DNA from: Acanthochlamys bracteata
Lineage: Eukaryota > Streptophyta > Magnoliopsida > Pandanales > Velloziaceae
DNA: 64,000 bases
Direction: 5' to 3'
Assembly: GCA_019914995.1 (NCBI GenBank)
Contig: CM034127.1
Location: 8,060,001 to 8,124,000 of the forward strand
The stretch's first letter is position 1, and each line of letters begins with the position of its first letter. Shown piece by piece: positions 12,128-25,800 of this stretch. The notes below the pieces were generated by a model that had not been told where the DNA came from, ran no database searches, and saw nothing but the letters and a program-made list of their open reading frames with translations. A program made the position numbers and the translations under genes.

Positions 12128-12136
12128 GGTCGATGC

Positions 12137-15100
12137 ACTGATCTACCATCACCTCTAGTGGATGAGTGTATATCATAATATGTGGTAGCTAGGGGTTCAC
12201 TTTCGCGTACCCTTGAACAATTGGTAAACCTGAATTTTAATTCAAAAATACTAAAAATTTAATTGGTAATTATCCTCTACAAAAGTAATATATATTTGAT
12301 GTATATATATAAAGACCTGGTTATTACTTTTTTCTAAAAAGTTTAGCTAATTTGGATTAAGTGAGTTCTAATTCTACCCTTCTTGATTTTATTTTGTCTT
12401 TGAGAAGGGTCACGTGATTAACTTCATGTATGATTGAGATTCTATTATCAATTTTAAAGATGCATTTGTCGTCATGGAAAGCAAGAGGGTTTGGTAAGGG
12501 TTGCAAAAGAGATTAAGATTTTTATATTGATAATCAAGTTGATCTATTGGTCTGGTAAAATCATTACTTTATCATTCATGAAGTAGAAAACTCAAAAGTT
12601 TAGAAGGACATTGCATTAATAATTGGGTTTGGACAAAGTAGAAGGCAGTAAGCGAGGAAGTTTGGTGGGTAGGAACATCAACGGATTTTAGAAACAACAT
12701 GAGACCATCAAGTAGTACTCAGATTCAATGGTTTTTTGTGACACGAGAACGCCCTTAGCTTTTGCAGTCACTATTGTTTAGGGGCCCGTCAAAGAGGAGA
12801 TTGTTTCTAGATTTTTTAGAAAACTACAGTAAATTTCTTCTAACTATAATGGTCCATGAGTTGTATATGATGATTTTAATATTACAAGATATAGTGCACA
12901 TATTACAAGATATAATGCGCAAAGGAAACGTAGATTGATTATAAGTACTGCAAGAACTATCATCAAGTTTATGTGGTGATGAGAGGAGCTACTTTTGCTA
13001 GAAGTAACCTGAGGGCTACACCAAATTTTGCTTTGTATACAAAGCATTTGTGTAATTTGAAGACATAATTAAGTAACTTATACTCTTTAAGCATTGTAAG
13101 ATACTAGTATGTCATAATATAGTATTGTTGTTTACTAGCATGTTAATTATAATTAACTATGAAAATTCTTATTTAAGGATTCATCACATAAACATTATAT
13201 AGCCTGAGTGAATATAACACATTATGAAGTAATAGTAGCATAATATGCCAAAATTTCTAAAGCAAATATTATTCGTCTGAAAACTCTAATACTAGAATTA
13301 AAAAAAGGCAAAGATAGGAGTAAAGCTAGAAGTTAGGGTCCACCACTTATGGTCCATGCATTCACTTAGATTCATGAGCTATCTCAAAATATTTCTACAC
13401 GGACAACTCCTTTTCAATCCTAATACATATCCTAATACAATCATTACGCATTCGCATTAGAAACCAAATCCAATCAAACACAACCGATACTAATAATGTC
13501 ATTACATAAACCAAATTCATAATTCTTATTAAAAGTTGAAATGTCGTATTTGAATTCAAGATTCATTTGAGGGTTTACCATGGCATTTTGTACTCAATCA
13601 TTTCTCAATATTCCATAATACTTTCGAAGCCTTACAATGATAAAAAAGATCAGAGTTCGGATCGGCGTTGTATCGCAATGATGAGTTTTCAGTACCTTTG
13701 ATAAAATGAGTTAATATATTGTTCAAAAATCTCGAGGGGTGTAGATTATAGAATAAATATTTTCAACTTAGTGACGAGTGGAGACTACTTGTCAGATTTT
13801 TCGAGAACTAAAGCTCTGGTCGAAATTGAGTCGACTGACAAAAAGGGAGGCAATCAATGATGAACTAAGTAGCTACAATAACATCTTACAGCCACCAGCT
13901 ATCATAGTGGGGATTACGTACTTGATTAGAAAAATAGTAATAAAGAACAATGGACATTGCATCAAGGAGGAGCAAGAATATGAGGCAACAAGTAGTTCTA
14001 GCAACGTTTAGGTGAAGAAGAGGTAGAACGAGGAGCTGTTGAGTTAATCGCCAATTATGGTAGCCAAGTGTGCGCTTTTTTGAAATGAAGAAGGAGAACT
14101 GGTGTCTGTTCTGGTGGCGATAACTAAGTGAAATTGACGTTAATATTAGGTTCAAAGAGTGTTCAAACATATTTTGTGCTATATCAAAAGTACAATACAA
14201 TAATAAGACAATCAAATCAAATCAATACTTAAAACTTGACGAACACATAAAAATTTCTCACTCTCACATTTTTAATATCTCACTGGCACTTTATTTGGAG
14301 TGGTATACAAAAAACTCTTTATATTTAACTTGAAACTTTTTTCTCCTCTCTTCTCTCACACGAAACTAATAGTAGAGTGGCTTTTCTAATTTTACCACTT
14401 ATTTTTGTTAGAATCTTGTAGTAAAATTTCTCAATAATTAGCTTAAAAATTTTAGAAAATACTCCATCATGGACTGTACTTTATCATGGAGTACCTTCCA
14501 ATGAACTTTGTTCGAACAGTAGGCTTCCTCCCGAAAATCGATTTCAAATAGAATTTGAACTCCGAAAAAGCAAAATTAAGATCTCAGCTGTGCGTTTGCC
14601 CGGCTCGCGTTTGCTCGATCTTCCTGCCGTGATTGTTGGAATCTGCTTGGTCAAGCTCGCACGTTCAGCTCCCCATTCGGATTTCACTCTCCGCATCACA
14701 GCTAAACTCTCTGTCGCGCAATCCCGCGCTCGGCTCGACGGAGAGAGAGAGAAACTTTGAGAAAGAAAAAAGAAATAAGAAAGAACGCGTGAAGTGGGAG
14801 GGGAGAGGTGTTTTGATCTTGATTGATCTCATCACAGCCGTTCATATAAGGAAATGTCTACAGGAAAAATGGAGTGTCTATAGGGAAGGGAGTGCCTATA
14901 TCCCTCCCTATAGAAAAAAAGAATGAAACACAAAAAATTACTATTCAAGCTAGTGATGTTGGTGTGCAGATCTTGAGCGATGGTGCTCGATGGCGACTAA
15001 AACAATAAGGAGAACAGTGATGATGGTGTTGGTAGAATCAAGATAAAGAGAAGAAAGAGAGGGAGAAGTGGAGGTGGAGAGAGAGAAAAAGAGATCGGTG

Positions 15101-16400
15101 GCCGTGCGTGAGAAGGAGAAACATGATGCATTGCATAGAAAAAGAAGAAAAAGAAAAAAAAAAGGATGAAAAGAAAGAAAAAAATTGTAATTATATTTTG
15201 CAATTAGAAGATTTTGTAATGATTTAAAAATTTCTAGTCTGAATTATATTTGAGAAAAAGTTGTGTGAACTAACAAATTGCTTAAAATAGTTTAATAATT
15301 TTTTTAAAAATTTGTTAATTCATCAAAAGTAGAACTGGAGATCCCAAGGTTGTGCATTAAGTAATAATTCGAGAGAAACGGTGAGCCTTGCAAATAATTT
15401 ATTCAATCAAAATTAAATAAAAACTCTTACAAAAGAAAACAAACTATTTGTAGAAATCAATCAAAAATTAACAAATCAGACAATATTTTATTCAGATTAG
15501 AATTTACTTTGGTACCAAATAGAAGAAATAATAAAAATTTAGAATTTCTCAATACCTTTGATTATCTCGGCGGCTCATGACATAGCAATTTCATCAAGAG
15601 GAAGCAAAATTGACGTCTAAGCGAAAAGTAGAAGAAAAATGTTGAAAAAATTGCTACTTTCGGACATCTAATTTTTGCAGCGAAATTAGCGACGATTGTT
15701 GACATTTGATTAGTGTGGTCGTCATAAGTCAACAACAATACAGTAGTAGTGAGGAGAAAAAAGAAATACGGCGAAAACGATTGAGAATCGTCGGAGAGGG
15801 TGAGACGGGCTACACGAATTAAATAAACAGTAGGAAAAAGATGCGACAATAAGAAAAAGCACATGACTCACAATTCGGAGAGGCTAGACGTGGTGAAAGT
15901 AGTACAATTTTATATTGGAAAGTCATTTTTTACTATAAATAATTTTCAGTGACAAAATAAACGTTTTTTAAAAATCACTTTGATCGTAAGAAAAAGCGCA
16001 TACTGACGGTTTGGATATGTCGTACAGTGAAAGTGAAACATTTTTATATTGGAAAATCATTTTTACTATAAATGATTTTCAATGATGAAAAGAACATGGA
16101 ATGTTTTTCAAAAATTACTTTTTGGTAGAAGAAAGTAACTTTTAAGATGAAAAAAACACATTCTTATTAAAAATAAAAGCCATATGCTCACCACGTGATT
16201 GCATTATGGGATGGATATTGGGCTAAAAAACGTTGAAACCTAAAGTTGTCTTCGAAATTGTGAATTTTATCTTGCTATTAAAATCTTTTTCTAATCAAAT
16301 CTGCTTTTGTTTATATTTGAATGTTTGATAATTTTTTCTTTTCTCACTCACCAAAAATAATGTTTGAATTAAGCCTACTCCGTTTATAAGCAGTAACTTT
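12137..16400. other. gene-poor region upstream of the Rab-GAP gene
   Basis: No gene was recognised in 4.3 kb. Open frames here are short, with no family signature. Noted items: an inverted repeat around ACTCCAT...ATGGAGT at 14460-14500, a GC-richer patch at 14590-14830, purine-rich runs at 15040-15190, and a direct repeat near 15886-16150 listed separately. Some of this is probably decayed transposon, but I could not assign a family. Confidence 0.5.
15886..16150. repeat. imperfect direct repeat of about 130 bp
   Basis: Two successive blocks share TTTTATATTGGAAARTCATTTTT, ACTATAAATRATTTTCARTGA and GTTTTTYAAAAATYACTTT. They begin near 15888 and 16022. The words GGAAAATCA..TGATTTTC form a small local dyad in each block. 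The origin is unknown; such blocks are common in terminal parts of plant transposons. Confidence 0.6.
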
Positions 16401-16870
16401 TATTTTCCTTCTATTCGTTAATTCTCTCCCAGCGATCACTAGCCCCCTTCTCTCCCTCTTCTCGAGGAAAATCACGCCGCCGGTCTTCACTTCCCGTTCA
16501 TTCTTCGACATCACAGCCCCTCTACCTCCTCCTTCTGGATTTCTCATTCAATCCCTAGATTCACCACGGCCTCCGCTCTCGCCGGCACTGCCGTCGATCA
16601 GATCCGGCAGACTCCTCTTCTTCAGCTTCATTTTCTACTGCCGCTACGTTCTGTTGTTATTGTTGTTCTTCGTTCGAGTTTTGCTATCACCGGTGTGCCT
16701 CTTCCAACATTCGGAAATAGCATCTCACATCGCTCGTCTCAAGTTTCAGTGCTTTATTTTGGAGCTTGATTGCCTGATAGATATACAAGTACTGTAGCAT
16801 CCAGAAGAGAGGCATGAAGACACCATGAATTATTTACAAGCATTGTAGTCCTGATAAGAATTTATAAGTA

Positions 16871-19800
16871 ATGGAGAAGAGAAGATCAAGCGATGAGTTT
16901 GAACTGGACTTAGGTCCGCCTACTAGGCAAACAGAAAGGTATGGATTTGCTAGAGGACAAAACAATTCCCCAGAAGGTGCACTGGAAGGCACATCTGGCA
17001 AAGATAATGAGAGGTATAATTATGTAACCTTTCTTTTCACACTTTATTATGCATGCAACCAATGCCCATATATATAGCACTAATGTGTGTAAATATTGTC
17101 AATGGTAACTTTTGGAGCTGTCTTCGGGATGAGAACCCTTGTTTTAATTCTTCAAATTAGCCACTATAGTATCCTTTAATTTACTTTCAATAATTTTACC
17201 TATGACCTACTAATTTTGTGATTTATACAAGTGAAGTTGCCTGGAATATTAAAGGAGTGACTGATTAAGAAGAGCTGAACCTGAAATCAGTGACTTCTTA
17301 AAGAAGCCTTCTTAAAGATGTGATGTTTTACTCAAGCATTAAAGTATTGTTATTGCACGAAAGTATTTCTCTTATTGAAGTATCATACTTGTTATCTTGT
17401 TTTCCTATTATCTTGAAATTGAATAAATTATATGTAATAAGGTTGTTCACTGATCACATGCTACCAATTAGTTAGGCTATCATTGGGTGTTTCTCATGAG
17501 AAGACGAGAGTTTACGCCTAACATCTTATTGCATGTCCATGCCATTGTTGATGATTTCATATGGCTTTATTGCTCCCGAGACCTAGGATTTGTTCTAGTT
17601 CAGATTTTTTAAGCGACTTTCATTGTCATGAACATTAATAAGTAATTGTTTGGTTATCTCTTTTTTTTAGTGTCAGCCATCAATTACAGATTTCTTGGAA
17701 TGATTGGAGAGATTCCTTTGTTGGATTAGATGCAAAAAACATAGGGTTCTTATATGAACAGTCTTGGGATCGAAGTGCTGGCATCTCGATTCTCTAAGTT
17801 AGTTTGTCTTTTATTATGTATGTTGTGACATAAATATAAAGAAACATTAGCACCTTGTACACATAGGTTTTTCCTCTCACACTGGAAACATGAGCATCTT
17901 TAACCGCTCAATTATAATTTGCTTGGCGCAACTTGTCAGTGGCCCGAAGGAGGTAAGGTGTTGTTGGTTGGGAGGTGGTATGTGTTGGTTTGTGGCAGGG
18001 GTTCCAAGACATGGTATGCAATCTGTAGTGGTAGGAGTGATGAGACTATTAGTTGTGAGGATGTATATCTGTATACACGTTTCTTGAATGGTTTTAAAGG
18101 AAAAATATACATATCACCTGCCAAAAATTAATCTTAGCATAATTTCAAAATATAAAATGTAATAATTGAATCGCAAAGTTTGAAGAAAATAATCGTAAAT
18201 GGCAGGTAAGCAGAGTTTGGCTGCATCTAATCATATATCAAGATGGCTTCTACTCTTGATTACCTGGTTCGGTGATCCACCAAAATATGGGTCATTGAAT
18301 CCATCTCAATGAATATGGATCGTGGCTAGCTGACGATATAACGAAGCTGGTAAAATATACACCACGTATGCTATAGGCATGACAATGTCACTTATTGCAA
18401 CTTCTGCTACTTGAAAGATGAAGAAATGTTTAATTCATTTTCCTCATTACACCACAAACCAGGTCCCTTTCCTTGAGGTTAGAGACCTTTTTACTAAATG
18501 AACTTATGGATTCTTAACTGGGTATTTCCGGCGGCCTAATACTTAGTACCACGATTGTTCTTGCAATGTTGGGCATAAATGAAAGAGCCAATAATGTAAC
18601 ATGGAAGAAGGCAATAATGAAAGAAGGCAGTAATTAAGTGTGATAGGTGTGGTGCTTTGTCACGCATGAAATTGACAAATTTATAATTTATTGTTGAATA
18701 GGCCACCCTATGAAGGCAAGTTTATATTTACTACTGACAAGAAGCAAATAAGGAGAGGTGGATGGCATGGCTTGTGTTTCATTTCCAAAGATACCTGATT
18801 GCATGTAAGAAATACTAGAGTAGGGTAGTTTTCCCCCTAACTTAGAATTACTTGGATGCAATGCATGTTCATTGGCAAAGTGTATTTTCCAAATTCTGTG
18901 TATTGCTAGAGCTAAACTGCCATTCCTTTTGAATTCGTTTCTATTTGATATTAGTATACGCTTGAATCTGAGAGATGGATAGTTTTCTCTAGGCTATGTA
19001 CCATACTAAACATGTGGCTCCAATATCATATAGGATTTCAGAATATAATTGAATTACTGTACAGTCTATATGGTAACTAACTGTAATAAATATGTTCTTT
19101 TGAACATAGGTTTTACAAATTTGTTGTTGGAATGCTTTCCAGAGCAAGTTACATCAAAAGTTTATTCTTTCTAAAGCTCAGTGATTTTTAGTAAAACCTT
19201 ATGTAAACATTTTAGGGAAAACATATTAATTACCAGACACAACCTCAGAAATTAACTTTGAAGTCCTAATGATAGTTTAAGCCCTGTACTGTAGTGAATA
19301 TGTAATGATGTAGTGAACTATGAGTGCTAAAAACTACCATACTTTGGAAAAAAGATTTGGAGTAAGATTACCATGAAATAGTGTAGTACTTGGTTTCTGA
19401 ATGGCATTTTTTGGACCCAAAAAGTTTGCTTGAGATTTAAAGTAATTGGCCAAATATGCATCATACTTGTGATATAGCTGAAACTTGACATTTTCAAGAA
19501 GTCTGATAATGTTGTGCTTGTCAGATAATCTTCCATCATATTTTTGTGCAAAGAAAAATAGCATCTATAGATATTTTCTCTTGAAGACATAGCTTTATAT
19601 ATCTTGAAAGTAGATCTTTGGACCAGTTGTCTTAAATAACCAGTCATGAAATAGTGGGATACTTTCTTACCTTTTAAAAAAAATAAAATTAAAAAAAAAT
19701 TAAAATGAAAAGGAGAAACAAAAGCGGTAGAGTGAGATATTTTCAAGCCTCTATTCAATTGATTGTTTGCCCATGATGGAAATTTTTGTTCGTTTCTACA

Positions 19801-22800
19801 CATTTGTTTTTACTAAACGTCGATAAAGTTGGAGTTGCTGTACCTAGAATTTATTCTAATCAAGTTTGAGTTTTATTTTTCATTTTGTTCTGCTCGATTT
19901 GTCTTTGTTTCACTAATGTCTATTGCCTATTTCAGGGAAGAAAGGAGAGTACAAAAGTGGAGGAAAATGATAGGTGTTGGTGGAAGTGACTGGAAACATT
20001 ATGTTAGAAAGAAGCCTCATGTTGTCAAAAGACACATAAGGAAAGGAATACCTGATTGCTTAAGAAGTCTGGTTTGGCAATTGATTTCTGGTAGTCGTGA
20101 CCTTTTATTAATGAACCCAGGAGTCTATGAGGTAATCATCTGTGCGTGGTTAGCATCAATTAGTATGATTTTAGTATTTACTAGTATTACTAGTTAGTTT
20201 TTATAGGTTTGACATCCTTCTCCTATAGCCTAGTGATAGCATGTGAAGAACTTTCACGTATCAAATATTTTCGGTACGTGAGAACTACCTTTGATAATGA
20301 TGAACCTGAAGAAGCTACCCAATTTCAGATAATTAACAAGATTTGGACCTCAGTGGTTCCTAAATTCACTTCAAATTTAGTTTATTATAGTATAGCACCG
20401 TATAATATTTCATAAGTGGTTAGCTTTGTTAACTATCAATGTTGTTGGTTTCTGTTTAGTCTTGTTCTTTTCTGAGCTTTTATAATCAACTGTTCTAGTA
20501 AGTAATTTAGGGCTACGTTGGAAATTTAGAAGATATATTAAAATTTGTTCAGTGAGTAATTTTTCTAAAGTGAGTTTAACATATAAAGTCATTTTGTAGT
20601 AATTCGTGGAATCCATTTTTGGTAAAGTGTGTGGTTCTCAAAACATGGTAAAGTTTTTAACCAATCCCAAATTTTGGAAGTTCCAAAATCCTTAGAGAAC
20701 TAGAACAAGGACCTCTTAGGACGTGTTTTAATCACGTGAAAGTGAGTTTTGCGGAAGTGATTTTCGTAAAAGTGGAGTTTAATGAGAAATAGAATTCGGT
20801 GGAAGTAGAGTTCAGAGTGATAATTGAAACATCTAAAGTGGAGTTTGAAGTAAAATTTTGGTAAAAGTAGAGTTCGTGTGGAAATGGAGTTTGGAGTGGT
20901 AATCAAAATACGTGAAGTGTCAAACTCAAAGTTTGAAGGGAGGCAGTGGAGTTCGGTGGTAATTAAAACATGCCCTTAGTAGTTAAGTTTTGAGAACTAA
21001 TTTTTATGAAATTAGATTTTACAAATTGGTGTAATGCAACAGTTTCCTAGTTTATGGCTTTGGTAACTTTAGTCTTGTTACTTTCAAAATGTTCACATTG
21101 GTGTTTGTATTATATGATTTGTGTTCAAAATTGCCCTCCACGTTAACACGGTAACTAAATTTGAAGCTCCTGCCGTTAAGTTTATGTTTATTATATTTTT
21201 TACTTACATGGTATATGTGGGCTGACCTGTTTCCTGCCTATTAACTATCTTTCTGTATATTCATTAAAAAAAAAGGGTTACTTGGAACATAGATTAGGTT
21301 CCAAGTGATACCTATGGTTTTAGAATGCAGCATTAAGGGCCTTGTTTCGACTTGTTGCACATACTATTTGGGACATTAATTGGATTGCGACTAGGCTTTG
21401 TTTTTGTTTTTCTTTTTTCAAAAGAGTTGCTGCATGATTGTATATTGTATATTTTTGTCATTCCATCAGTTGACTACTTTTTAACATATATGGATGTAAA
21501 TGTCTAATAGAGGCTTGCTAGTTTTTCTATTCTTGGATATGTATTTAGTTTTTGTTTTCCTCTCTATAATAGCATTTAAAAATTGTTGATACAATGAATA
21601 AGAAACTAGGAAAGATGATGGTTTTCTATGCATGACTTTGGCACTTCATGCCAATCTATGTTCTTTTGAGTTCTTGGTTTTATAAAACTTTGTGTGAGCT
21701 TAGACACCAAGTGGTTATAGCACTCGTCTTGGTTTAGGTGTGAGGAAAGGTGATTAGATATGAGGTACAGAAGCTCATGATTCCTGGCGCTTTTGAAATT
21801 GCAGAAGAAGGTGAAAGGCGATGGTAGTGACTAGGTAGTACTTATGCCTTCGCTTAGTAAAAGAATAAAGTCATTGTATGTGAAAGATTGTTGGAAAGAG
21901 TAGATAAATATGATACTAATGTTCTTATTCTGTTTTGCTTGTCAAATGATGTTGAATAAGATCACAATTTAAAAGTCTATTAAGCATGTAGACTAAGCCA
22001 GAGAAGTTTTGTATGAGGAAAGTTCTACCAGCATGCTTTATATGCAAAACGAGTATCAATTCCTTGTACACTGGCTCATAGTTTTGGCTTATTTGATTAT
22101 TTTAATAAACTTGCTAATTGAGCAAGTAGGCTACAGCTATAGTGAGTACATTTGTAATGGAGTTCCGGTTTGATGGTTGTTTAGAGCTTTAACTATAATG
22201 GTGTGAACGATGGTGCTTAAATGAAATAAATATTATCCAAACACAATAAGTTAATTTTGTACCTAACTCACGGCTAGGCCCAGCCTATAAGTCTCATTTG
22301 TAATGGACCAAACTAGGTATGGCGTTGGGTTAAAACGAATTGATAATTTGAACGGAGTAGCTCATTAGGTCGTAAACATAATCATGTATCAGTTTACCGG
22401 ATTTGGGGCTAGAATTGTACTATAACAAGCCAACTACATCCTACATCAGCTGCCATATAGTCATAACAGCTCCAGCTTATACGACTTAGCTTTCCTATCT
22501 CCGAACAATCCATTCAAGGTTGCTTTTTCTCGTGGTCGTTTTTGTCACCACCGTTATGACTTCATTCAAGCTATTTCACTAGAGATGGTTTCACTGTAGC
22601 ATCTCCAGGTAACCTTCTTTTGTGGGCAACTCTTCCTCAGCATGTCTTGCTGCTTCCAATTTTCGGTATGACCTACTAGAATCCAACCTAATCGACCGCT
22701 TACATACCTAATGGATTGGAATGACAGGAAGGTACATGTATATGGTTGGTTTATGGTGTTGGTTGGTACAATTGGTAATAGAGTCGATTAATTTTGAGAT

Positions 22801-25800
22801 ATGCTAGTTTACAGAAAGGGTTATTTAGAGAGAGTTAATGAGAGAAAAGGACTTCGTGTAGTTGTCAAATGGAGACATTTAGATAAAGCCATTTAGAAAG
22901 GTGCCATGTATTGTGAATGTGGTGGGCTTGTTATGCTCGAAGTTTATCCCTGTATTGGAGATTAAACTAATTTATGGTGTGTATATAAGGTAGTGGGCTA
23001 TCCAATCATTGCCTATTGGTTTTGAGATGGAATCTTGTTAGTTTAGTCTTTTTGGTGTAAGACTAATAGGATTGAGTTTATCAAGTATGTATATGTTGGA
23101 CTAGTCTATTGGATGTGCATGGTGCTTGATAATAGCAAGTGGAGTCTAAGTCTAACATTTGATGGTTTGTCAATAATGAATAAGGTCACTTGAGCATCAG
23201 TGCCTTGATAGAGAGACGAGGAACCTCTTCCAATTAGATGGTAGTTAAGAACTTCAATGATAGTGATTATGGATATGCATTGACAGTTAGAAAAAGTACA
23301 AACACTTACTATAATTGGTCGTTGGATTTTGGTTATGCCCTATGTTACTTGAAAGAGAATGGCTTGCTTCTTGTGACCCATCAAGTGAAAAGTCTACATT
23401 GTTAGATCAAAACACTCTTATGTTTGATTTCTAAAGGGACTCATCATGATATCTAAGAATAGTGTTCTTCTCTGTTTGGCATAAGAATGAAATGACATTA
23501 AGTGGGAGCAGGTTTATCGAGATAAAGATGTAGTGCTATCTTAGTTCTAGAACCAGTTTATCCGCAAATGTACGAGCTGTTTTGGGTTGATTAATCCAGT
23601 GAAGTAATGTTTACTTGTAATCATGAGGTAGTATTTACCTTGTATACCTACCGTCTTTTGAGGACTCATGGTTTTGATACGGGATGGCAAGATTTGGAAG
23701 AGCGTGTAGTATAAAACATGAAATATCAGTGGAGATTTTGATAAATGATGTAGCATAAAGGTATAGTTTCCTTATAGCATTTGGTTAAGAAATTTCATGA
23801 AATTGTGTATGTCTCTCAACTCTCTTTGATTGTACTAGTTGATTTTTGTACACTTTTCCCATTTTCCTATAGTGTTGGATTTTTTTAGATAAATTTTAGA
23901 AGGTAGTGATAAGTATAGGTGAATAGTTATTGTTTTGATCATGTCTTACAGACTAAGTAACCAAGGATCTTGATATAAGTAATTAAATGTGGTCATTTTT
24001 ATTAAGTTGCTAGTGCTTGGCTCACTTGTTACTATTATGATAAACTACTACTTTGACTTTTTGGTACTATTACCAAATCTTACTGGCTTGTAATTATGGA
24101 ATTCTTTAACATTGCTGCAGCAACTTGTGATATATGAGACTTCAGCATCAGAGCTAGATATAATCCGAGATATATCTCGAACGTTTCCTTCACATGTATT
24201 CTTTCAGCAAAGACATGGTCCAGGTCAAAGATCTCTGTATAATGTATTGAAGGCATATTCTGTTTATGACAGAGATGTTGGATATGTTCAGGTTTATTTG
24301 AGGTTCCAATTTTTAAGGGCATGCTTGAAGATAATAGTAGTGACAATTGTTTATTAACTGATTTAACTCTTTAAAGTTCTTGTAGGGTATGGGATTCCTA
24401 GCAGGTTTGTTGCTTCTCTATATGAGTGAGGAAGATGCATTCTGGTTGTTAGTTGCTCTGTTGAAAGGAGCTGTTCATGAACCAATGGAGGGGATGTATA
24501 TGGTATTTTCCTTTCTATGTATTTCTAATTCTCAATAAAGGATACTATACAAAAAAATTTTATCCTCAAAAAGTTTCGCCTAATTATATTTATCCAATGG
24601 ATAAGGTATCACCACATGGACAAAATCTAAGAAAAACTCCTTATACTAAAATAATGATGCCATGTGGGTAGAGGTGGCAATAGGTTGGCTAGGGTTGAGC
24701 CAAATGCAAACCTGACCCTATATCAAAAGTTAACCCCATCCAATTCCAATGCACCTTCTAAGTCGGGTATTTTATGTAAGCCTTAACCTGACTCAATTAC
24801 ACGGTGTGTCGGGGTTTCCAGTTGTTCTTTTAAAGAAATGAAGTTGTGGTTCTAGCTATTTAATATTTATAGTAGTTAAACGTAATTACCTTTACAAACC
24901 CATAAAAAATTTTAGTATTTATGCAGTTTGTTCTGTAGATAAATATTACCTTAAGAAATTGTTATTTAGGATGTAATTGCAACCAAAATTCAACGAAAGA
25001 TGTTATTATGTAGGGTCTAGTAGCACTTTATATATGCAATCAAAATTTTCAAACATATGCTAATTGCTCTTCGACGGTCACATTTAAATATCATTTAAAA
25101 GAAGCGAGCTTATAAGTGGGTGTCTCTATTCTAAGATAAATAATACAATTATCCGTTCCTCAATTAATATTTTAATCAAATGCATAATCCTATAAAATCA
25201 TCTTGATAGAGATGATTCTCGTGATATAGTACTATGCCTCTCCATAAGCTCTTAACATCACAACCACCACTGCTAAAATTACGTAGGTGGCACCACTAGC
25301 AATAATAGTCCATCTACAACAAACTTAGTGAAGGATATGTTGGTGGAAAGTATAAACATCGAATGCGAAGCTGTCATATGTTGTTCATTATGAATTTTAT
25401 CGGTAAAACTTGTAATCAATTGAGTAAGTTTTGACAGCCTTGTCACCGTAAGGCATACAAATAACCATATAGAATCTCCATTTCATTACAAAAAGGTAAT
25501 CAAGTTGCTAATTGTCTATAGATCATATCGTTAGTGTCGTTTAGAAGAAATTTGGAGAATTTAAAGTTTCGTTTGAGATGTCATCATAGTTATAGAAGAG
25601 ACGGGAGATGTAAGGGATATCATCATGTTTTGGTAAAGGTTTGGAGATTAAGGTTTTCTTGAATATAATCGTCATCATTTGATTATAGACATTTATGAAT
25701 CCTTCACCGAAAAGAGGTCTGCTAAGCTTGATGTGAGTGAAATCTTTTCTCTGTGAGGGCTTTAGTCATAGCAGACATTTAGGTTCTGCAGAAGGTCTAT

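Noticed and set aside
14633-14926. 97-codon plus-strand frame
   Set aside because: Low-complexity Arg/Lys/Glu-rich translation from purine-rich DNA, with no splice partners and no family.
17890-18131. overlapping GT-rich frames in Rab-GAP intron 1
   Set aside because: Several frames are open at once because of base composition, and no product is recognisable.
19327-19803. 158-codon minus-strand frame in Rab-GAP intron 1
   Set aside because: Composition-biased, without recognisable motifs or splice support; sits inside an intron of an opposite-strand gene.
22400-23800. possible LTR-retrotransposon remnant in Rab-GAP intron 2
   Set aside because: A TTGGTA-type word near 22763 recalls a primer-binding site and some frames look pol-like, but no conserved motif or paired LTRs could be supported.
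24669-24840. hAT-like single end (AGAGGTGGCAATAGG) followed by GACCC-type words
   Set aside because: The matching opposite end and an 8-bp duplication could not be found, so it stays an unproven fragment.
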